Source of the DNA: Chloroflexota bacterium | Lineage (GTDB): Bacteria > Chloroflexota > UBA11872 | Assembly: GCA_022821645.1 (NCBI GenBank) | Contig: JAJEDE010000019.1 | Coordinates: forward strand, 1 to 64,000 | Reading direction: 5' to 3' | DNA: 64,000 bases | Part shown: positions 7,574-16,693 of the stretch, one piece after another | Layout of the letters: each line of letters starts with the position of its first letter | Numbering within the stretch: position 1 is the stretch's first letter | The notes under the pieces: model-generated | Told to the model about the DNA's origin: nothing | Databases searched by the model: none | Seen by the model: the letters and a program-made list of their open reading frames with translations, nothing else | Made by a program: the position numbers and the translations under genes

Positions 7574-8713
7574 ATGGCCCCATCCCTCCCCTCCAACCGC
7601 ATTTACGACGAACTTGGCGTGCCGCGCGTCATTCACGCCGGCGGTCCCACAACCGCCCACGGTGGCTCGCTGATGCTGCCGGAGACGTTCGAAGCCATGG
7701 CCGAGGCCGGACGCGCCTTTGTAACCCTCGAAACGCTCAATCGCCGCATCGGCGCATACATTGCCGAGGTAACCGGCGCCGAGGCCGGCATGGTGGTTGC
7801 CGGCGCGGCTGCCGGCATGGTCATCTCGATGGCGGCTTGCATGACTGGGACCGATGTTGCTGCCGTACGGCGTATTCCCGACACGACCGGCCTCAAGGAT
7901 GAACTCGTCATCCAAAAGCTCCATCGCGGCCCCTATAGCCACATGTACGGTTTCACCGGAGCGCGCTTCGTCGAAGTCGGCAACGTCGTCTCCTGCCTGC
8001 CCGAGGAGATGGAAGCGGCGATCACCGACCAAACGGCCGCCGTGGCGTATCTCTTTGCACCGGGTAACCCGCGTGGCGGTCTGACCCTGCCCCAGGTGGC
8101 CGAAATCGCCCACGCGCAAGGCGTCCCTGTCATCGTGGACGCGTCCATGACAGTCCCACCCCGCGACAACCTCAAGCGTTTCATCCGTGAAGGCGCCGAC
8201 CTGGTCGCTATGAGCGGCGGTAAGGTCATCCGCGGCCCCCAGGCCACCGGCCTTCTCTACGGCCGTGACGACCTCATCGAAGCGGCGCATCTCAACAACA
8301 GCCCCAACCACGCCATCGGCCGCCCGTCCAAGATCGCCAAGGAAGAAATGGTCGGCCTCTACGCCGCCCTCCGCAGCTACATGGACTCCGACGAGGAGGA
8401 AATGCTCCGCGAGTTCCACGAGCTTGTAGAGATCATCGTCGACGACGTCGGCGAACTGGACGGCGTGCGCGCCACCGTCGAGTTCGACGACGACCGGTAC
8501 TTCGTGCCCACCGCCGTCATCGGCTTCGAACCCGACTGGCAGGGCCCGGACGTTCAGTCGGTGGTCGACGCCCTCCTTGCCGGCGATCCACCCGTCGTCG
8601 TCCGCTTCGACCCATCACGAGGCCTCATCGAAGCCGCGTCCGCCAACCTGCAACCCGGCGAACCCGAAATCATCGGCCAGCGTCTGAACGAGATCCTGAA
8701 GGGATCGGAATAG
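7574..8713 (+). CDS. SelA-like / DgaE-like PLP-dependent enzyme (aminotransferase class V fold)
   Basis: This 379-residue PLP enzyme starts at ATG 7574; the open frame extends further upstream but reads antisense to the neighbouring gene. The PLP lysine is in DLVAMSGGKVIRGPQATG (about residues 212-229), the hallmark of the SelA/D-glucosaminate-6-phosphate ammonia-lyase group. The N-terminus (YDELGVPRVIHAGGPTTAHG) and VDASMTVPPRDN also fit. No selenocysteine genes (selB, selD, selC) are in the window, so a catabolic amino-sugar acid lyase or racemase role is more likely than selenocysteine synthesis. A TATACA at 7540-7545 may be its -10 element. The sulfotransferase gene follows closely. Confidence 0.75.
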   Translation: MAPSLPSNRIYDELGVPRVIHAGGPTTAHGGSLMLPETFEAMAEAGRAFVTLETLNRRIGAYIAEVTGAEAGMVVAGAAAGMVISMAACMTGTDVAAVRRIPDTTGLKDELVIQKLHRGPYSHMYGFTGARFVEVGNVVSCLPEEMEAAITDQTAAVAYLFAPGNPRGGLTLPQVAEIAHAQGVPVIVDASMTVPPRDNLKRFIREGADLVAMSGGKVIRGPQATGLLYGRDDLIEAAHLNNSPNHAIGRPSKIAKEEMVGLYAALRSYMDSDEEEMLREFHELVEIIVDDVGELDGVRATVEFDDDRYFVPTAVIGFEPDWQGPDVQSVVDALLAGDPPVVVRFDPSRGLIEAASANLQPGEPEIIGQRLNEILKGSE

Positions 8714-8756
8714 TCGTGCAGCGGCGTCAACATACTTGGAAGGGCACCGAAGGTCG

Positions 8757-9545
8757 GTGACACAGCCTGATAGACAAGTCGAATATCGGAGAGTTCACGC
8801 GTACTGCGTCGGAGCGGCCAAGGCAGGTACGTACTCGCTGGCCGGAATGCTTGAGACGGAGTTCCGTGCGGCCCATGAACCGGATCGGCCGGAGCTATTG
8901 GATGCTGTTGTTGCCTTCGACGAGGGCCACCTGACCGCCAGGGAGTTTGATGGGTATCTCCTTGAGCGCGACACACGCCTCCAACTGGAATTCGACTCTT
9001 CGTGGGCCAACTATTTCATCATGGATCGGCTTTCCACTTTGTTCCCGGAGGCCAGATTTATTCAGCTCATCCGCGATTGCTATACGTGGCTCGAATCGAT
9101 CATCAATCACCTGATCGTTCGCACCATTCCTGAGGACGTGCAGAGCATTCTGGACTGGTGGTTTGAGCCGTGGAAGTATCCCTACACGGAGTCCGATCAT
9201 GGTCTTCAAGAGGCCGGAGTCTATTCGCTGGATTGCTTCGTGACTCGCTGGTCCATTCACGCCGAGGGACCTGCGAAAGCCATCCCGCCTGACCGACTCA
9301 TCACGATCCGAACACCTGAAATCCGTAGCTCAGCTCGGCGCTTGGCGGACTTCTTGAATGTTTCGATTGATCAGATCGATACCACCAAATCCCACCGCAA
9401 CGTTGGCGAGAAGGTCCAGCCGCTCCTGAGCTTGGTCGAGAAGGACTACCTTGACGATACTGTCGCTCGGATCTGCAAGGACACCATGAACAAGTACTTT
9501 CCGGAGATCCAGGTTGTGTCTGACACTTCTCTTGGGAGTCGTTAA
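8757..9545 (+). CDS. sulfotransferase family protein
   Basis: A PAPS-type sulfotransferase fold of about 262 residues. The 5'-phosphosulfate loop is YCVGAAKAGTYSLAGML near the N-terminus and the 3'-phosphate site is in PEARFIQLIRD. The C-terminal part (RLADFLNVSIDQID, NVGEKVQPL) matches the family's usual end. Possible starts are GTG 8757 with GAAGG three bases upstream, or TTG 8736, which adds seven residues; both are weak. The gene is 43 bases after the PLP enzyme and may share its transcript. Base composition is visibly less GC-rich than its neighbours, so acquisition by transfer is possible. The acceptor is unknown (glycan or lipid). Confidence 0.75.
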   Translation: MTQPDRQVEYRRVHAYCVGAAKAGTYSLAGMLETEFRAAHEPDRPELLDAVVAFDEGHLTAREFDGYLLERDTRLQLEFDSSWANYFIMDRLSTLFPEARFIQLIRDCYTWLESIINHLIVRTIPEDVQSILDWWFEPWKYPYTESDHGLQEAGVYSLDCFVTRWSIHAEGPAKAIPPDRLITIRTPEIRSSARRLADFLNVSIDQIDTTKSHRNVGEKVQPLLSLVEKDYLDDTVARICKDTMNKYFPEIQVVSDTSLGSR

Positions 9546-9648
9546 GACAGCGCCCCAGCGGCCGCAGATATAGACCGTGCACCTTCAAACTGCTGAATCG
9601 TGTCGCTCTGGACTGCACAACTGAGGTCAGCGGGCTCGCGGCTCCCCA

Positions 9649-10524
9649 TTAGTCCCCGCGTACCAGCGACTGAAGAAACACGGTTGACGCGGCATGAGCC
9701 TCAGGGGTCACAGTCTCAGGGTCGCGCAAGTGAGCGCTGGTTGGTTCGTCAGGCCAGACGCCGCCGACGGGGAGAGTGGCTGCCTCGCATAGCCTCTCGT
9801 AAAGCGCGAATTTGGTGATCCGGTTCCGCTCGGCTGTGCACTTGCTGAACATCTCGAGAAAGCCCGGGTCGTGCTCGCGCAGATACCGTACGGCACCCTT
9901 CTCCCCCTCCCAACGCAGGTTGCGAATCGAGAAGTACCCAGTTATGACATCAGCGAGTCCGTAGAGCAGTCGAATGTCCAATGCCGTCGCGTAGTCTGGA
10001 TCATCCGCTCGGAGCATCCGCCGATTGTGCTGGCGGTCGTAGTTGATCTTGTGCCACGCGCGGTAGGCGCCACTGTCTCTGGGTGCTAGGGCCGTGTCGG
10101 GCCACTGGCGAGCCGCTCGCCGTGCCGTCGCTAGCCGACCTCCGTAGTCAATCACGATTCGAGCATCGGCCACGAAGGACGCTATCCGTCCCACCCACGC
10201 ATCGGGAGGCACGGACGGATCGGCACCCGCGATCGTGTCAATCTCGCCGGTCGTCGCAAACAGCAGATCGCCTAAGCGACCGTCGATCCACGTGACTCCC
10301 ACACGGAGATTGGACCACTCTTCGCCAACAACAATCAGCAGATCGATGTCGCTCGCATCTGTGAGCGGCGTGTCTCTTGCAGATCCACCGATCGCAGCGC
10401 CTGCCACATCCCTCTGCGTCGCAAGCTGCTGCACAACCTCGTCTAGCGTCGCGCCCGACGCAGGCGACGCTTGGGCGCGATACATCGAGCTTCGGCGTCT
10501 ATTACGTGATTTGTCTGGAGTCAT
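9649..10524 (-). CDS. nucleotidyltransferase domain protein
   Basis: The minimal nucleotidyltransferase signature is GGSARDTPLTDASDIDLLIV, i.e. GS followed by D-x-D, binding two metal ions. The rest (about 190 residues) is helical (RAWHKINYDRQHNRRML, LLYGLADVITGYFSIRN), resembling aminoglycoside adenylyltransferase-like or DUF4037-like proteins. I chose ATG 10524 because an upstream GTG/ATG near 10605 would leave only 17 bases to the divergent uvrB start; ATG 10485 is a further option. The substrate is unknown. Confidence 0.7.
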   Translation of the reverse strand: MTPDKSRNRRRSSMYRAQASPASGATLDEVVQQLATQRDVAGAAIGGSARDTPLTDASDIDLLIVVGEEWSNLRVGVTWIDGRLGDLLFATTGEIDTIAGADPSVPPDAWVGRIASFVADARIVIDYGGRLATARRAARQWPDTALAPRDSGAYRAWHKINYDRQHNRRMLRADDPDYATALDIRLLYGLADVITGYFSIRNLRWEGEKGAVRYLREHDPGFLEMFSKCTAERNRITKFALYERLCEAATLPVGGVWPDEPTSAHLRDPETVTPEAHAASTVFLQSLVRGD

Positions 10525-10622
10525 CTCGGACACTCTGGTCTTGGCCGCGTCGGGCACGTTTCGCGAAGTGCCCGCTCTGTCTCGGCGGCGAGGTGGAACA
10601 CACATCCTAGAATCGTCCGACT

Positions 10623-12671
10623 ATGGCCACCCTTCCCCAGAGCGGCACCCGCGCGGGCTTTGAGATCGCCGCCGATTTCCAACCGGCCGGCGGCCAGCCC
10701 CAGGCTATCGACCAGCTCTTTGACGGCATCCAGGACGGCCACCGCGCCCAGACCCTGCTGGGCGTTACCGGTTCCGGCAAGACCTTCACTATCGCCAACG
10801 TCATCCAGCGCATCCAGCGTCCGGCGCTGGTGTTGGCCCACAACAAGACCCTCGCCGCCCAATTGGCTACCGAGCTCAAGGAGTTCTTTCCCCGCAACGC
10901 CGTCGAGTACTTCGTCAGCTATTACGACTACTACCAGCCCGAGGCCTACATCCCGCGCAGCGACACGTACATCGAGAAAGAGACCGACATCAACGCCGAG
11001 ATCGAGAAGCTGCGCTACTCCACCACCCGATCACTGTTCGAGCGCCGTGACGTGATCGTGGTGGCCACCGTCTCCTGCATCTACGGCATCACCCCGCCCG
11101 AGGACTACGGCGACATGAGCCTTTCGCTGGAAGTCGGCGCGGAATACGACCGCACCCGCCTGCTGCGCGTCCTGGTCGGCCTTCAGTACACCCGCACCTC
11201 TGCCAGCCTGGAGCACGGGCGATTCCGTGTGCGCGGCGAGGTGCTCGAGGTCTACCCGCCCTACGACGACTTCGTGCTGCGGATGGAGTTCTTTGGCGAT
11301 GAGCTCGAACGCGTTGTTCGTCTGGAGCCGCTGACCGGCGAGATCCTTGAGGAACTTTCCAGCCTCACCATCTACCCGGCGCGCTTCTACGTGACCCCCA
11401 TCGAGCGCTTGCAACGCGCCATCGATGCCATCGGACAGGAACTGGACGAGCAGCTCGCGCGGCTAGAAGCCCGCCGCAAGGTGCTGGAAGCGGCTCGACT
11501 GCGCCAGCGCACCAACTTCGACATGGAGATGCTGCGCGAGACCGGCAGCTGCACCGGCATCGAGAACTACAGCCGCCACCTCAATGCCCGCGAAGCCGGC
11601 GACCCGCCATGGGTACTCCTGGATTACCTGCCGGAGGACTACCTCCTGGTCGTGGACGAGTCCCACGTCACGCTGCCCCAGGTGCGCGGAATGCTGGCCG
11701 GTGACCGCGCCCGCAAGGAAGCGCTCGTCGAGTACGGCTTTCGGCTGCCTTCCGCCTTCGACAATCGCCCCCTCTCCTTCGAGGAATTCGAGCAGCACAT
11801 CAAGACCGCCGTGTTCATGTCCGCCACGCCGGGACCATACGAATATGAGCACAGCGAGCAGATCGTCGAACAGATCGTCCGTCCCACCGGCCTCGTCGAC
11901 CCGGCTATCGAGGTGCGCGCCACCGAGGGGCAAATCGACGACCTCATCGCGGAGATCAACAAGCGCGTCGACGTGCACGAACGAGTCCTGGTCACCACCC
12001 TCACCAAGCGCATGGCCGAGGACCTCGCCGAGTACCTGGCCGAGATCGGCGTCAAGGTTCACTACCTCCACTCGGAAATCGACACCCTGGAACGCGTCGA
12101 AATCCTCAGCGACCTACGTCGCGGGGTCTACGACGTGGTGGTTGGGATCAACCTTCTGCGGGAGGGCCTGGACCTTCCCGAGGTAAGTCTCGTCGCCATC
12201 TTGGACGCGGACAAAGAGGGCTTCCTCCGCTCCGAGACCTCGCTGATTCAGACCATCGGCCGCGCCGCCCGCCACCTGCATGGCCGCGTCATCATGTACG
12301 CCGATCTGGTCACGCACAGCATGAAGCGCGCCATCGACGAGACCTACAGGCGACGCAGTCTGCAAGTGGTCTACAACGAGCAACACGGCATCACGCCGGC
12401 CTCCATCGTCAAGAGCCTGCGCGACCTCACCGAGCGCGTAGCCCAGGAATCCGGCCACGACGGCCTGGCCCAGGCTGCCGAGGAATCGCCCGCCTACGAC
12501 ATCGGCTTCCGCCGCACCAACGACCTTTCCCGCGTCGAGCTGGCCCAAACCATCAAGGACCTCGAACGCCAGATGCGCCTTGCCGCCGACAGCCTCGCCT
12601 TCGAGAAAGCCGCCGCCCTTCGCGACCAGATCAGCGACCTACGCCAGGACCTGGAGAAAGCCAAAGCCTGA
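10623..12671 (+). CDS. uvrB: excinuclease ABC subunit UvrB
   Basis: This 682-residue helicase-like damage-verification subunit of nucleotide excision repair has full family length. Walker A is [17 protein letters not shown] (about residues 45-61). The beta-hairpin that inserts between DNA strands reads [12 protein letters not shown] (about 100-111). Motif II is [11 protein letters not shown]. The helicase C domain has [20 protein letters not shown] and QTIGRAARH. The C-terminal UVR motif ([15 protein letters not shown], [17 protein letters not shown]) binds UvrC. ATG 10623 gives the usual N-terminus. No uvrA or uvrC is nearby, so it is a stand-alone unit. Confidence 0.98.
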   Translation: MATLPQSGTRAGFEIAADFQPAGGQPQAIDQLFDGIQDGHRAQTLLGVTGSGKTFTIANVIQRIQRPALVLAHNKTLAAQLATELKEFFPRNAVEYFVSYYDYYQPEAYIPRSDTYIEKETDINAEIEKLRYSTTRSLFERRDVIVVATVSCIYGITPPEDYGDMSLSLEVGAEYDRTRLLRVLVGLQYTRTSASLEHGRFRVRGEVLEVYPPYDDFVLRMEFFGDELERVVRLEPLTGEILEELSSLTIYPARFYVTPIERLQRAIDAIGQELDEQLARLEARRKVLEAARLRQRTNFDMEMLRETGSCTGIENYSRHLNAREAGDPPWVLLDYLPEDYLLVVDESHVTLPQVRGMLAGDRARKEALVEYGFRLPSAFDNRPLSFEEFEQHIKTAVFMSATPGPYEYEHSEQIVEQIVRPTGLVDPAIEVRATEGQIDDLIAEINKRVDVHERVLVTTLTKRMAEDLAEYLAEIGVKVHYLHSEIDTLERVEILSDLRRGVYDVVVGINLLREGLDLPEVSLVAILDADKEGFLRSETSLIQTIGRAARHLHGRVIMYADLVTHSMKRAIDETYRRRSLQVVYNEQHGITPASIVKSLRDLTERVAQESGHDGLAQAAEESPAYDIGFRRTNDLSRVELAQTIKDLERQMRLAADSLAFEKAAALRDQISDLRQDLEKAKA

Positions 12672-12931
12672 ACTGACCGCGTTCGAATCTTGTCGGCTAG
12701 GCCCACGGCGATACGCCTGAGAGGGCCGATTGGCTCACTTGCTTCGTCGGGAAACCGTCCATAAGTCGAGATGCAAGCGCGCTCCGGATGATCGTCTGTG
12801 ACTGCATGCGCAGACGCGCGTTGTTGGTGGCCGAGCCAGATCTTTGCCGTTCGTCCAACTTCGCCATATCACCCGACCGGGTTACCACAATCGCTGTCTC
12901 AACCGATGCCTACGGTCTGGCCAAAGTCGAC
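12672..12931. other. short intergenic region, nothing firm
   Basis: The gap between uvrB and the convergent protease gene contains one 63-codon minus-strand frame (12888-12697, GTG start) with no recognisable family and no ribosome binding site. I see no terminator hairpin. Confidence 0.4.
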
Positions 12932-14404
12932 TCATGACACCCAAAAGCGGTCCGTCCGAATGTGGGTGCCGTTCACGTGCAGCGCAATGTCGAGCGTGCC
13001 GCCGAGATTCGCGGAAGCTCCAGTCGGATTGTGCAAGGCCAGCTTTATGTAGCTGCGCTCACATCTGTCGTCGACCGCGTCACACCACTGCCTCGGGTCT
13101 GTGGAGGTGATCCCGCCTCCCGGCCACGTCCAGTGCGACTCCACACTCCAGTCCGTGGGCCACCATTTCACCTGGTAGACGACACAGAAGTACTCCGGCA
13201 GTGGGTGACCCGGCAACGACTCGTGCCATGTGCCACGGTGATCCGGGCCGGACCTACAGTCCGAATCCACCGCCAGTCCGACAGCCTCAATCAGTTCCGA
13301 TGGATGCGGCAGGGGCTCAGGTTCCGGGGGCGGCGGAAGGACGCCGGCGCGGTGGCGAGTGATCCAGTCGTCAACAGTCTGGCGAACTAGATCGCCGTGG
13401 ATGAGGAAATTCGCCGATTCAACCCTATCGATGCCCCCCAGCTTCGCAGTCGCCACACCGATGACGCCGCCACGCAGATCGAATGCGGGTCCACCGCTAT
13501 TCCCCGGGTTTGCCGCAGCATCAGTCTGCAGCCAATCCGAATGCCGCGCCGAGAGAATGCCGCGGGTCACCGTGAGCGTGTCGAAGCAAAATGGATAGCC
13601 GAGGATGACGAGGTCCTCTCCGAGCCCGAGGTTCGTGGAGATACCAAAAGGCACGAAGGGATGTCCGCTGCCAGGCAACTTGAGGAGCGCTACGTCCGAT
13701 TCCGGATCGTCGGCAACCACCGTCGCCTCTTGCTCCTGTCCGCCGTGTGTTCCGACAGTCGCCTGTCGTGTCCCGCCGAGTACATGACTGTTCGTGACCA
13801 AGTAGCCGTCCGAGCTCACCACAAAGCCACTTCCGCAGGCTTCGTCGGTCGTTCGTATATATCGAATCGCGTCCTGGTTTTGCTGCACAAGTTCGGCGAC
13901 GGAAAGCGTTGGCCCACTGGATGTGATTGTGGCGACGTCGAAGGCCCAGGCAAATACGCTCCGGACGTCGTCGCGATGATCGCTCCGGCATGCCAGCTCT
14001 GCCTCTTGGCCAAACACACGCTGGTAGATCCCGACATTGCCGTGGTTGCCCAGGTGGTTCTCGACGATGTCGTTGAGTTGCACACAGTCGGAGGGCCAGA
14101 CCTGCGGCGGGAGATTCAGACCTGATGCTGGAGCGTTTTCCACGAATGCCCAGGAAAAGACTCCGCGCACGTCTGCCCGGTGATCGCCCTGGCACGCTTC
14201 CTCGGCGAGTTCGGCGAACGCGCGCTGATAGATCCCCACGTTGCCGTCGTTGCCGAGGTGCGCTTCGACGATGTCGTTGAGGCCAATGCACGTGGTTGGC
14301 CACTGTGCAAGGACCGTCGGCGTCAGCGCCAGCCACACACCAAGCGCAAGCAGAATGCCGCCAGCATGACGCAGGCAGCCGCTGCCGTGCCAAAGTCGGA
14401 TCAA
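12932..14404 (-). CDS. secreted trypsin-like serine protease with two N-terminal LND modules
   Basis: This exported protease has about 490 residues from TTG 14404. An ATG at 14566 would add 54 residues before the signal peptide and overlap a pseudogene, so I prefer the TTG. The signal is GGILLALGVWLALTPTVLAQ. Two copies of a ~55-residue module follow (W-P-[TS]-x-C, LNDIVExHLGN, NVGIYQR, AExxC, DHRxDV, F[SA]WAF). Next is a trypsin/DegP-like domain: His in GYLVTNSHVLGG, Asp in ESDVALLKL, Ser in AANPGNSGGPA, plus a FGISTNLGLGEDLVILGYP strand pair. A Pro/Glu linker and a C-terminal ~140-residue domain with four cysteines (WTWPGGGITS, DIALHVNGTHI), immunoglobulin-like in appearance, complete it. 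Its likely role is an extracellular protease. Confidence 0.85.
   Translation of the reverse strand: MIRLWHGSGCLRHAGGILLALGVWLALTPTVLAQWPTTCIGLNDIVEAHLGNDGNVGIYQRAFAELAEEACQGDHRADVRGVFSWAFVENAPASGLNLPPQVWPSDCVQLNDIVENHLGNHGNVGIYQRVFGQEAELACRSDHRDDVRSVFAWAFDVATITSSGPTLSVAELVQQNQDAIRYIRTTDEACGSGFVVSSDGYLVTNSHVLGGTRQATVGTHGGQEQEATVVADDPESDVALLKLPGSGHPFVPFGISTNLGLGEDLVILGYPFCFDTLTVTRGILSARHSDWLQTDAAANPGNSGGPAFDLRGGVIGVATAKLGGIDRVESANFLIHGDLVRQTVDDWITRHRAGVLPPPPEPEPLPHPSELIEAVGLAVDSDCRSGPDHRGTWHESLPGHPLPEYFCVVYQVKWWPTDWSVESHWTWPGGGITSTDPRQWCDAVDDRCERSYIKLALHNPTGASANLGGTLDIALHVNGTHIRTDRFWVS
13934..14302 (-). repeat. two tandem LND modules (protein-level repeat)
   Basis: Codons at 14302-14138 and 14098-13934 encode two 55-residue units that align without gaps: WP-x-x-C-x-x-LNDIVE-x-HLGN-x-GNVGIYQR, then AE-x-x-C-x-x-DHR-x-DVR-x-VF-x-WAF. 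A 13-residue linker separates them. The same module occurs twice at 48471-48863. Confidence 0.9.
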
Positions 14405-14539
14405 ACGAACAACGCCATTGCGTAGCCACTCGCGACGGTGCCTCGTGCTGGAGGCAGGATGGCACGGTGGATGGCCAGCGTCACTGAATTCTCTGCTGCT
14501 TGCAGCGCAGACGGGTGTCCAGCCTTCAGGCGCCGAAAC

Positions 14540-15190
14540 GTTTACGCGTGTAGCCGATGGTTCCACAATGGCTCACACCGCCGGGCGGTAGTTGAAGCTG
14601 GTGTTGTCGCTCTCCTGCAGGCATCTGATCCCAGCAAATCGCACTGCCGGTCGCTCGAACACCGCGCGCATGGGGCAAGCCAACACTGACAGATTGGAAT
14701 GCGCCCGGCGTCAGGGTGACTTAGCTGTGGTGGTTCGCACCCCAGCAGGTGACGCTGCCGTCGGGCCGCACACCGCACGATCAGCTTCCGCCGGCGCTGA
14801 TCGACACAGATGGACCCGGTGGCGGTGTTGAATGACCAGCTTCGTTCTCACCCCGTCAGGAGAGCGAACGGTTGCTTCTGATCCCGCATGTGTGCTTGAT
14901 TCCCGCGTCGACGGCCGTCCAGTTCGCTGGTGCCGGTGCGGGCCCGGCTGGCGTGTCGGCCGGCGCTCAGTGGCCATCGATCCAGTCATCAGACATCCGC
15001 CGCGCTTGATCGCCGTCAACTGGCAGATTTGCGTCGTCCGATCCAGTCCCGGCTTCCGAACTGGCCCGCTTCGTCGCCAGGCCGACTCCCCCGCCCAAGA
15101 CACTGAGGGCTGGCCCTCCACTGTTGCCTGGAGTCGCTGCTGCATCCGTCTGCCGCCAGCTTGGTTGGCCGTCGGTTGCCCAAGACCCCG
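14540..15190 (-). pseudogene. decayed trypsin-like protease-RCC1 repeat fusion
   Basis: Reading one minus-strand frame from about 15184, the sequence encodes WRQTDAAATPGNSGGPAL (catalytic Ser region), then MSDDWIDGH and TGA at the end of the protease domain. The same frame continues into RCC1-like repeats: NWTAVDAGIKHTCGIRSN, then TGA where a CWG would be expected, GENEAGHSTPPPG, SISAGG, TGA, SCGVRPDGSVTCWGANHH, TAA, and GAFQSVSVG with ATGSAICWD. At least four in-frame stops and Cys/Trp losses mark it as dead, yet the frame is unbroken, so decay was by substitution. The 5' half of the protease is missing. It resembles the intact protease just downstream and the RCC1 domains at 37.6-42.6 kb, and points to an ancestral trypsin-RCC1 architecture. 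Confidence 0.8.
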
Positions 15191-15265
15191 CTCATCCCCC
15201 ACACTCCGCCGGAACCCGAAGCTGTCGGGCTGCAACCGCTGATCGGATCGCCGCTCATCGATTCC

Positions 15266-16540
15266 GTGCTGTGGCCGCTGATTCGCCTACGTGATCGTGT
15301 GGCGCCTGCCCTGGCCTACAAGCAATACTCTCGCCTCTGGCAGGCCAATGCCGGCAGCCAGGTGGCCTTCTGGATGCAGCAGGTCGCGCAAGGCTGGTTG
15401 GTGCTCGAGTTGACCGGCTCGGAATTCATGCTCGGTCTGCTGGCCTTCTTCCGCTCCATCCCCATGCTGCTGCTGTCGCCCCTGGGCGGCGTCCTGGCCG
15501 ACCGACTCGACAGGCGTCGAATGGTCTTGGTGGCGCAGGTCATCCTGGCCGGCCTGATGCTGACCATCGGCATCCTGGTGGTTACCAACCGCGTGCATGT
15601 CGTGCATCTCGCTGTTTCGTCCCTCGTCGTCGGCACCATGTTCGCGGTCAATGTGCCGGCCCGCACGGCTCTTGTGGCCGGCCTGGTGCCGCGCCAGCAC
15701 CTTGCCAACGCCATCGGTCTACACAGCGCCACGCTCAACTCGGCCCGCATCATTGGCCCCTCCCTGGCTGGACAGGTCATCGCCACGGTCGGCATCGCCG
15801 GGTCCTACTTCGTCCAGGTTGGCGGTTACGTGTGGAGCAGCGTCAACATGCTGCGAGTCGTGCCGCCTCCCCGCTCGCCGCGACCCCGCTCGTCCACTTG
15901 GGCTGACATGCGCGGCGGATTCGCCTACGTGGCGCGCACGCGAATCATGCTGGCCCTCATGCTGCTGGCGTTGGGTCCCTCACTCTTCGGCATGCCGCTC
16001 ATGACTCTGCTCCCGGCCTTTGTTCGCAAGGACCTTGCCGGCGGACCCGAAGCCTTCGGACTCCTGCTTGGAGTCCTCGGTGTGGGCGCCCTTGTGGGCT
16101 CGGCACTGGTCGTCACCTTTTCACGGTTTCGCGAAAAGGGCCGCGCGCTTGTGGTGGCAATCCTCACCTACGCCGCTCTCCTCGTCCTCCTCGCGTTCAC
16201 ACGCTCATTCGCGGCCGCCGCCGCCGTGGTGGCCTGCATGGGCTTCAGCCAGTCGGTCTATATGTCCGTCAATCAGATGGCCCTGCAACTGCTCGTGCCT
16301 GACGCACTCCGCGGTCGCGTTATGGCCCTGCGCATGATGACTTTCGGACTTTCCCCGCTGGGCCTCCTGCCCCTCTCCTGGATCGCCGAAGCCCAGGGCA
16401 CCCCCACCGCCATCCTGCTCGGCGGCCTGGCCACCGCCGCCATCGGCATCGGTGTCCCGCTCTGGGTCCGCGACATCTGGCGCCTGCGCCCCGACGACGC
16501 CGATCCCGACGGGCTGGCGGCGCCTAGAACGTCGGGCTAG
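15266..16540 (+). CDS. MFS transporter (EntS/MFS_3-like exporter)
   Basis: A 12-helix major facilitator of about 424 residues. It opens with AYKQYSRLWQANAGSQVAFWMQQVAQGWLV, the typical first helix of the MFS_3 exporter group. The loop 2-3 motif is GGVLADRLDRRRMVL, and helix 5 region carries SARIIGPSLAGQVIA. The second half has its own six helices (LGVLGVGALVGSALV, ALRGRVMALRMMTFGLSPLG). GTG 15266 is preferred because a TTG at 15161 would overlap the protease pseudogene and add a proline-rich tail without membrane signal. Members export siderophores or drugs; the substrate here is unknown. Confidence 0.85.
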   Translation: MLWPLIRLRDRVAPALAYKQYSRLWQANAGSQVAFWMQQVAQGWLVLELTGSEFMLGLLAFFRSIPMLLLSPLGGVLADRLDRRRMVLVAQVILAGLMLTIGILVVTNRVHVVHLAVSSLVVGTMFAVNVPARTALVAGLVPRQHLANAIGLHSATLNSARIIGPSLAGQVIATVGIAGSYFVQVGGYVWSSVNMLRVVPPPRSPRPRSSTWADMRGGFAYVARTRIMLALMLLALGPSLFGMPLMTLLPAFVRKDLAGGPEAFGLLLGVLGVGALVGSALVVTFSRFREKGRALVVAILTYAALLVLLAFTRSFAAAAAVVACMGFSQSVYMSVNQMALQLLVPDALRGRVMALRMMTFGLSPLGLLPLSWIAEAQGTPTAILLGGLATAAIGIGVPLWVRDIWRLRPDDADPDGLAAPRTSG

Positions 16541-16570
16541 TCGCTCCGGCCCACCGCTATCCTGCCCGGC

Positions 16571-16693
16571 ATGACCACTTGCTTCGCCGTCATTGGTTGC
16601 GGCTCTCAGCATGCCGACGTCCTCTTCCACCCCCGTCATGCCCGCGCCGACCAATTCGCCGAACACTCCAACCCATGCTTCGCATCCGCCTGA
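16571..16693 (+). CDS. 40-residue Rossmann-like small ORF (possible remnant or leader)
   Basis: ATG 16571 opens a 40-residue frame starting MTTCFAVIGCGSQHADVLF. VIGCGSQHA resembles the dinucleotide-binding start of Gfo/Idh oxidoreductases such as the VALVGCGRHA protein at 21123-22229. The frame ends at TGA 16693, overlapping the next gene's start by 19 bases. A CTATCCT sits about 10 bases upstream, so a transcript from it would be nearly leaderless. It could be a truncated oxidoreductase remnant or a translated leader; evidence is thin. Confidence 0.3.
   Translation: MTTCFAVIGCGSQHADVLFHPRHARADQFAEHSNPCFASA

Noticed and set aside
7574..8713. Selenocysteine synthase (selA) as the name of the PLP enzyme
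   Set aside because: The fold and lysine motif fit the wider SelA-like family, but selB, selC and selD are not in the window and this branch includes sugar-acid lyases.
12680..12720. GTTCGAATC resembling a tRNA T-loop
   Set aside because: No acceptor, D or anticodon stems can be formed around it on either strand.
12697..12888. 63-codon minus-strand frame after uvrB
   Set aside because: No ribosome binding site, no recognisable family and a GTG start; kept only as a note in the intergenic entry.
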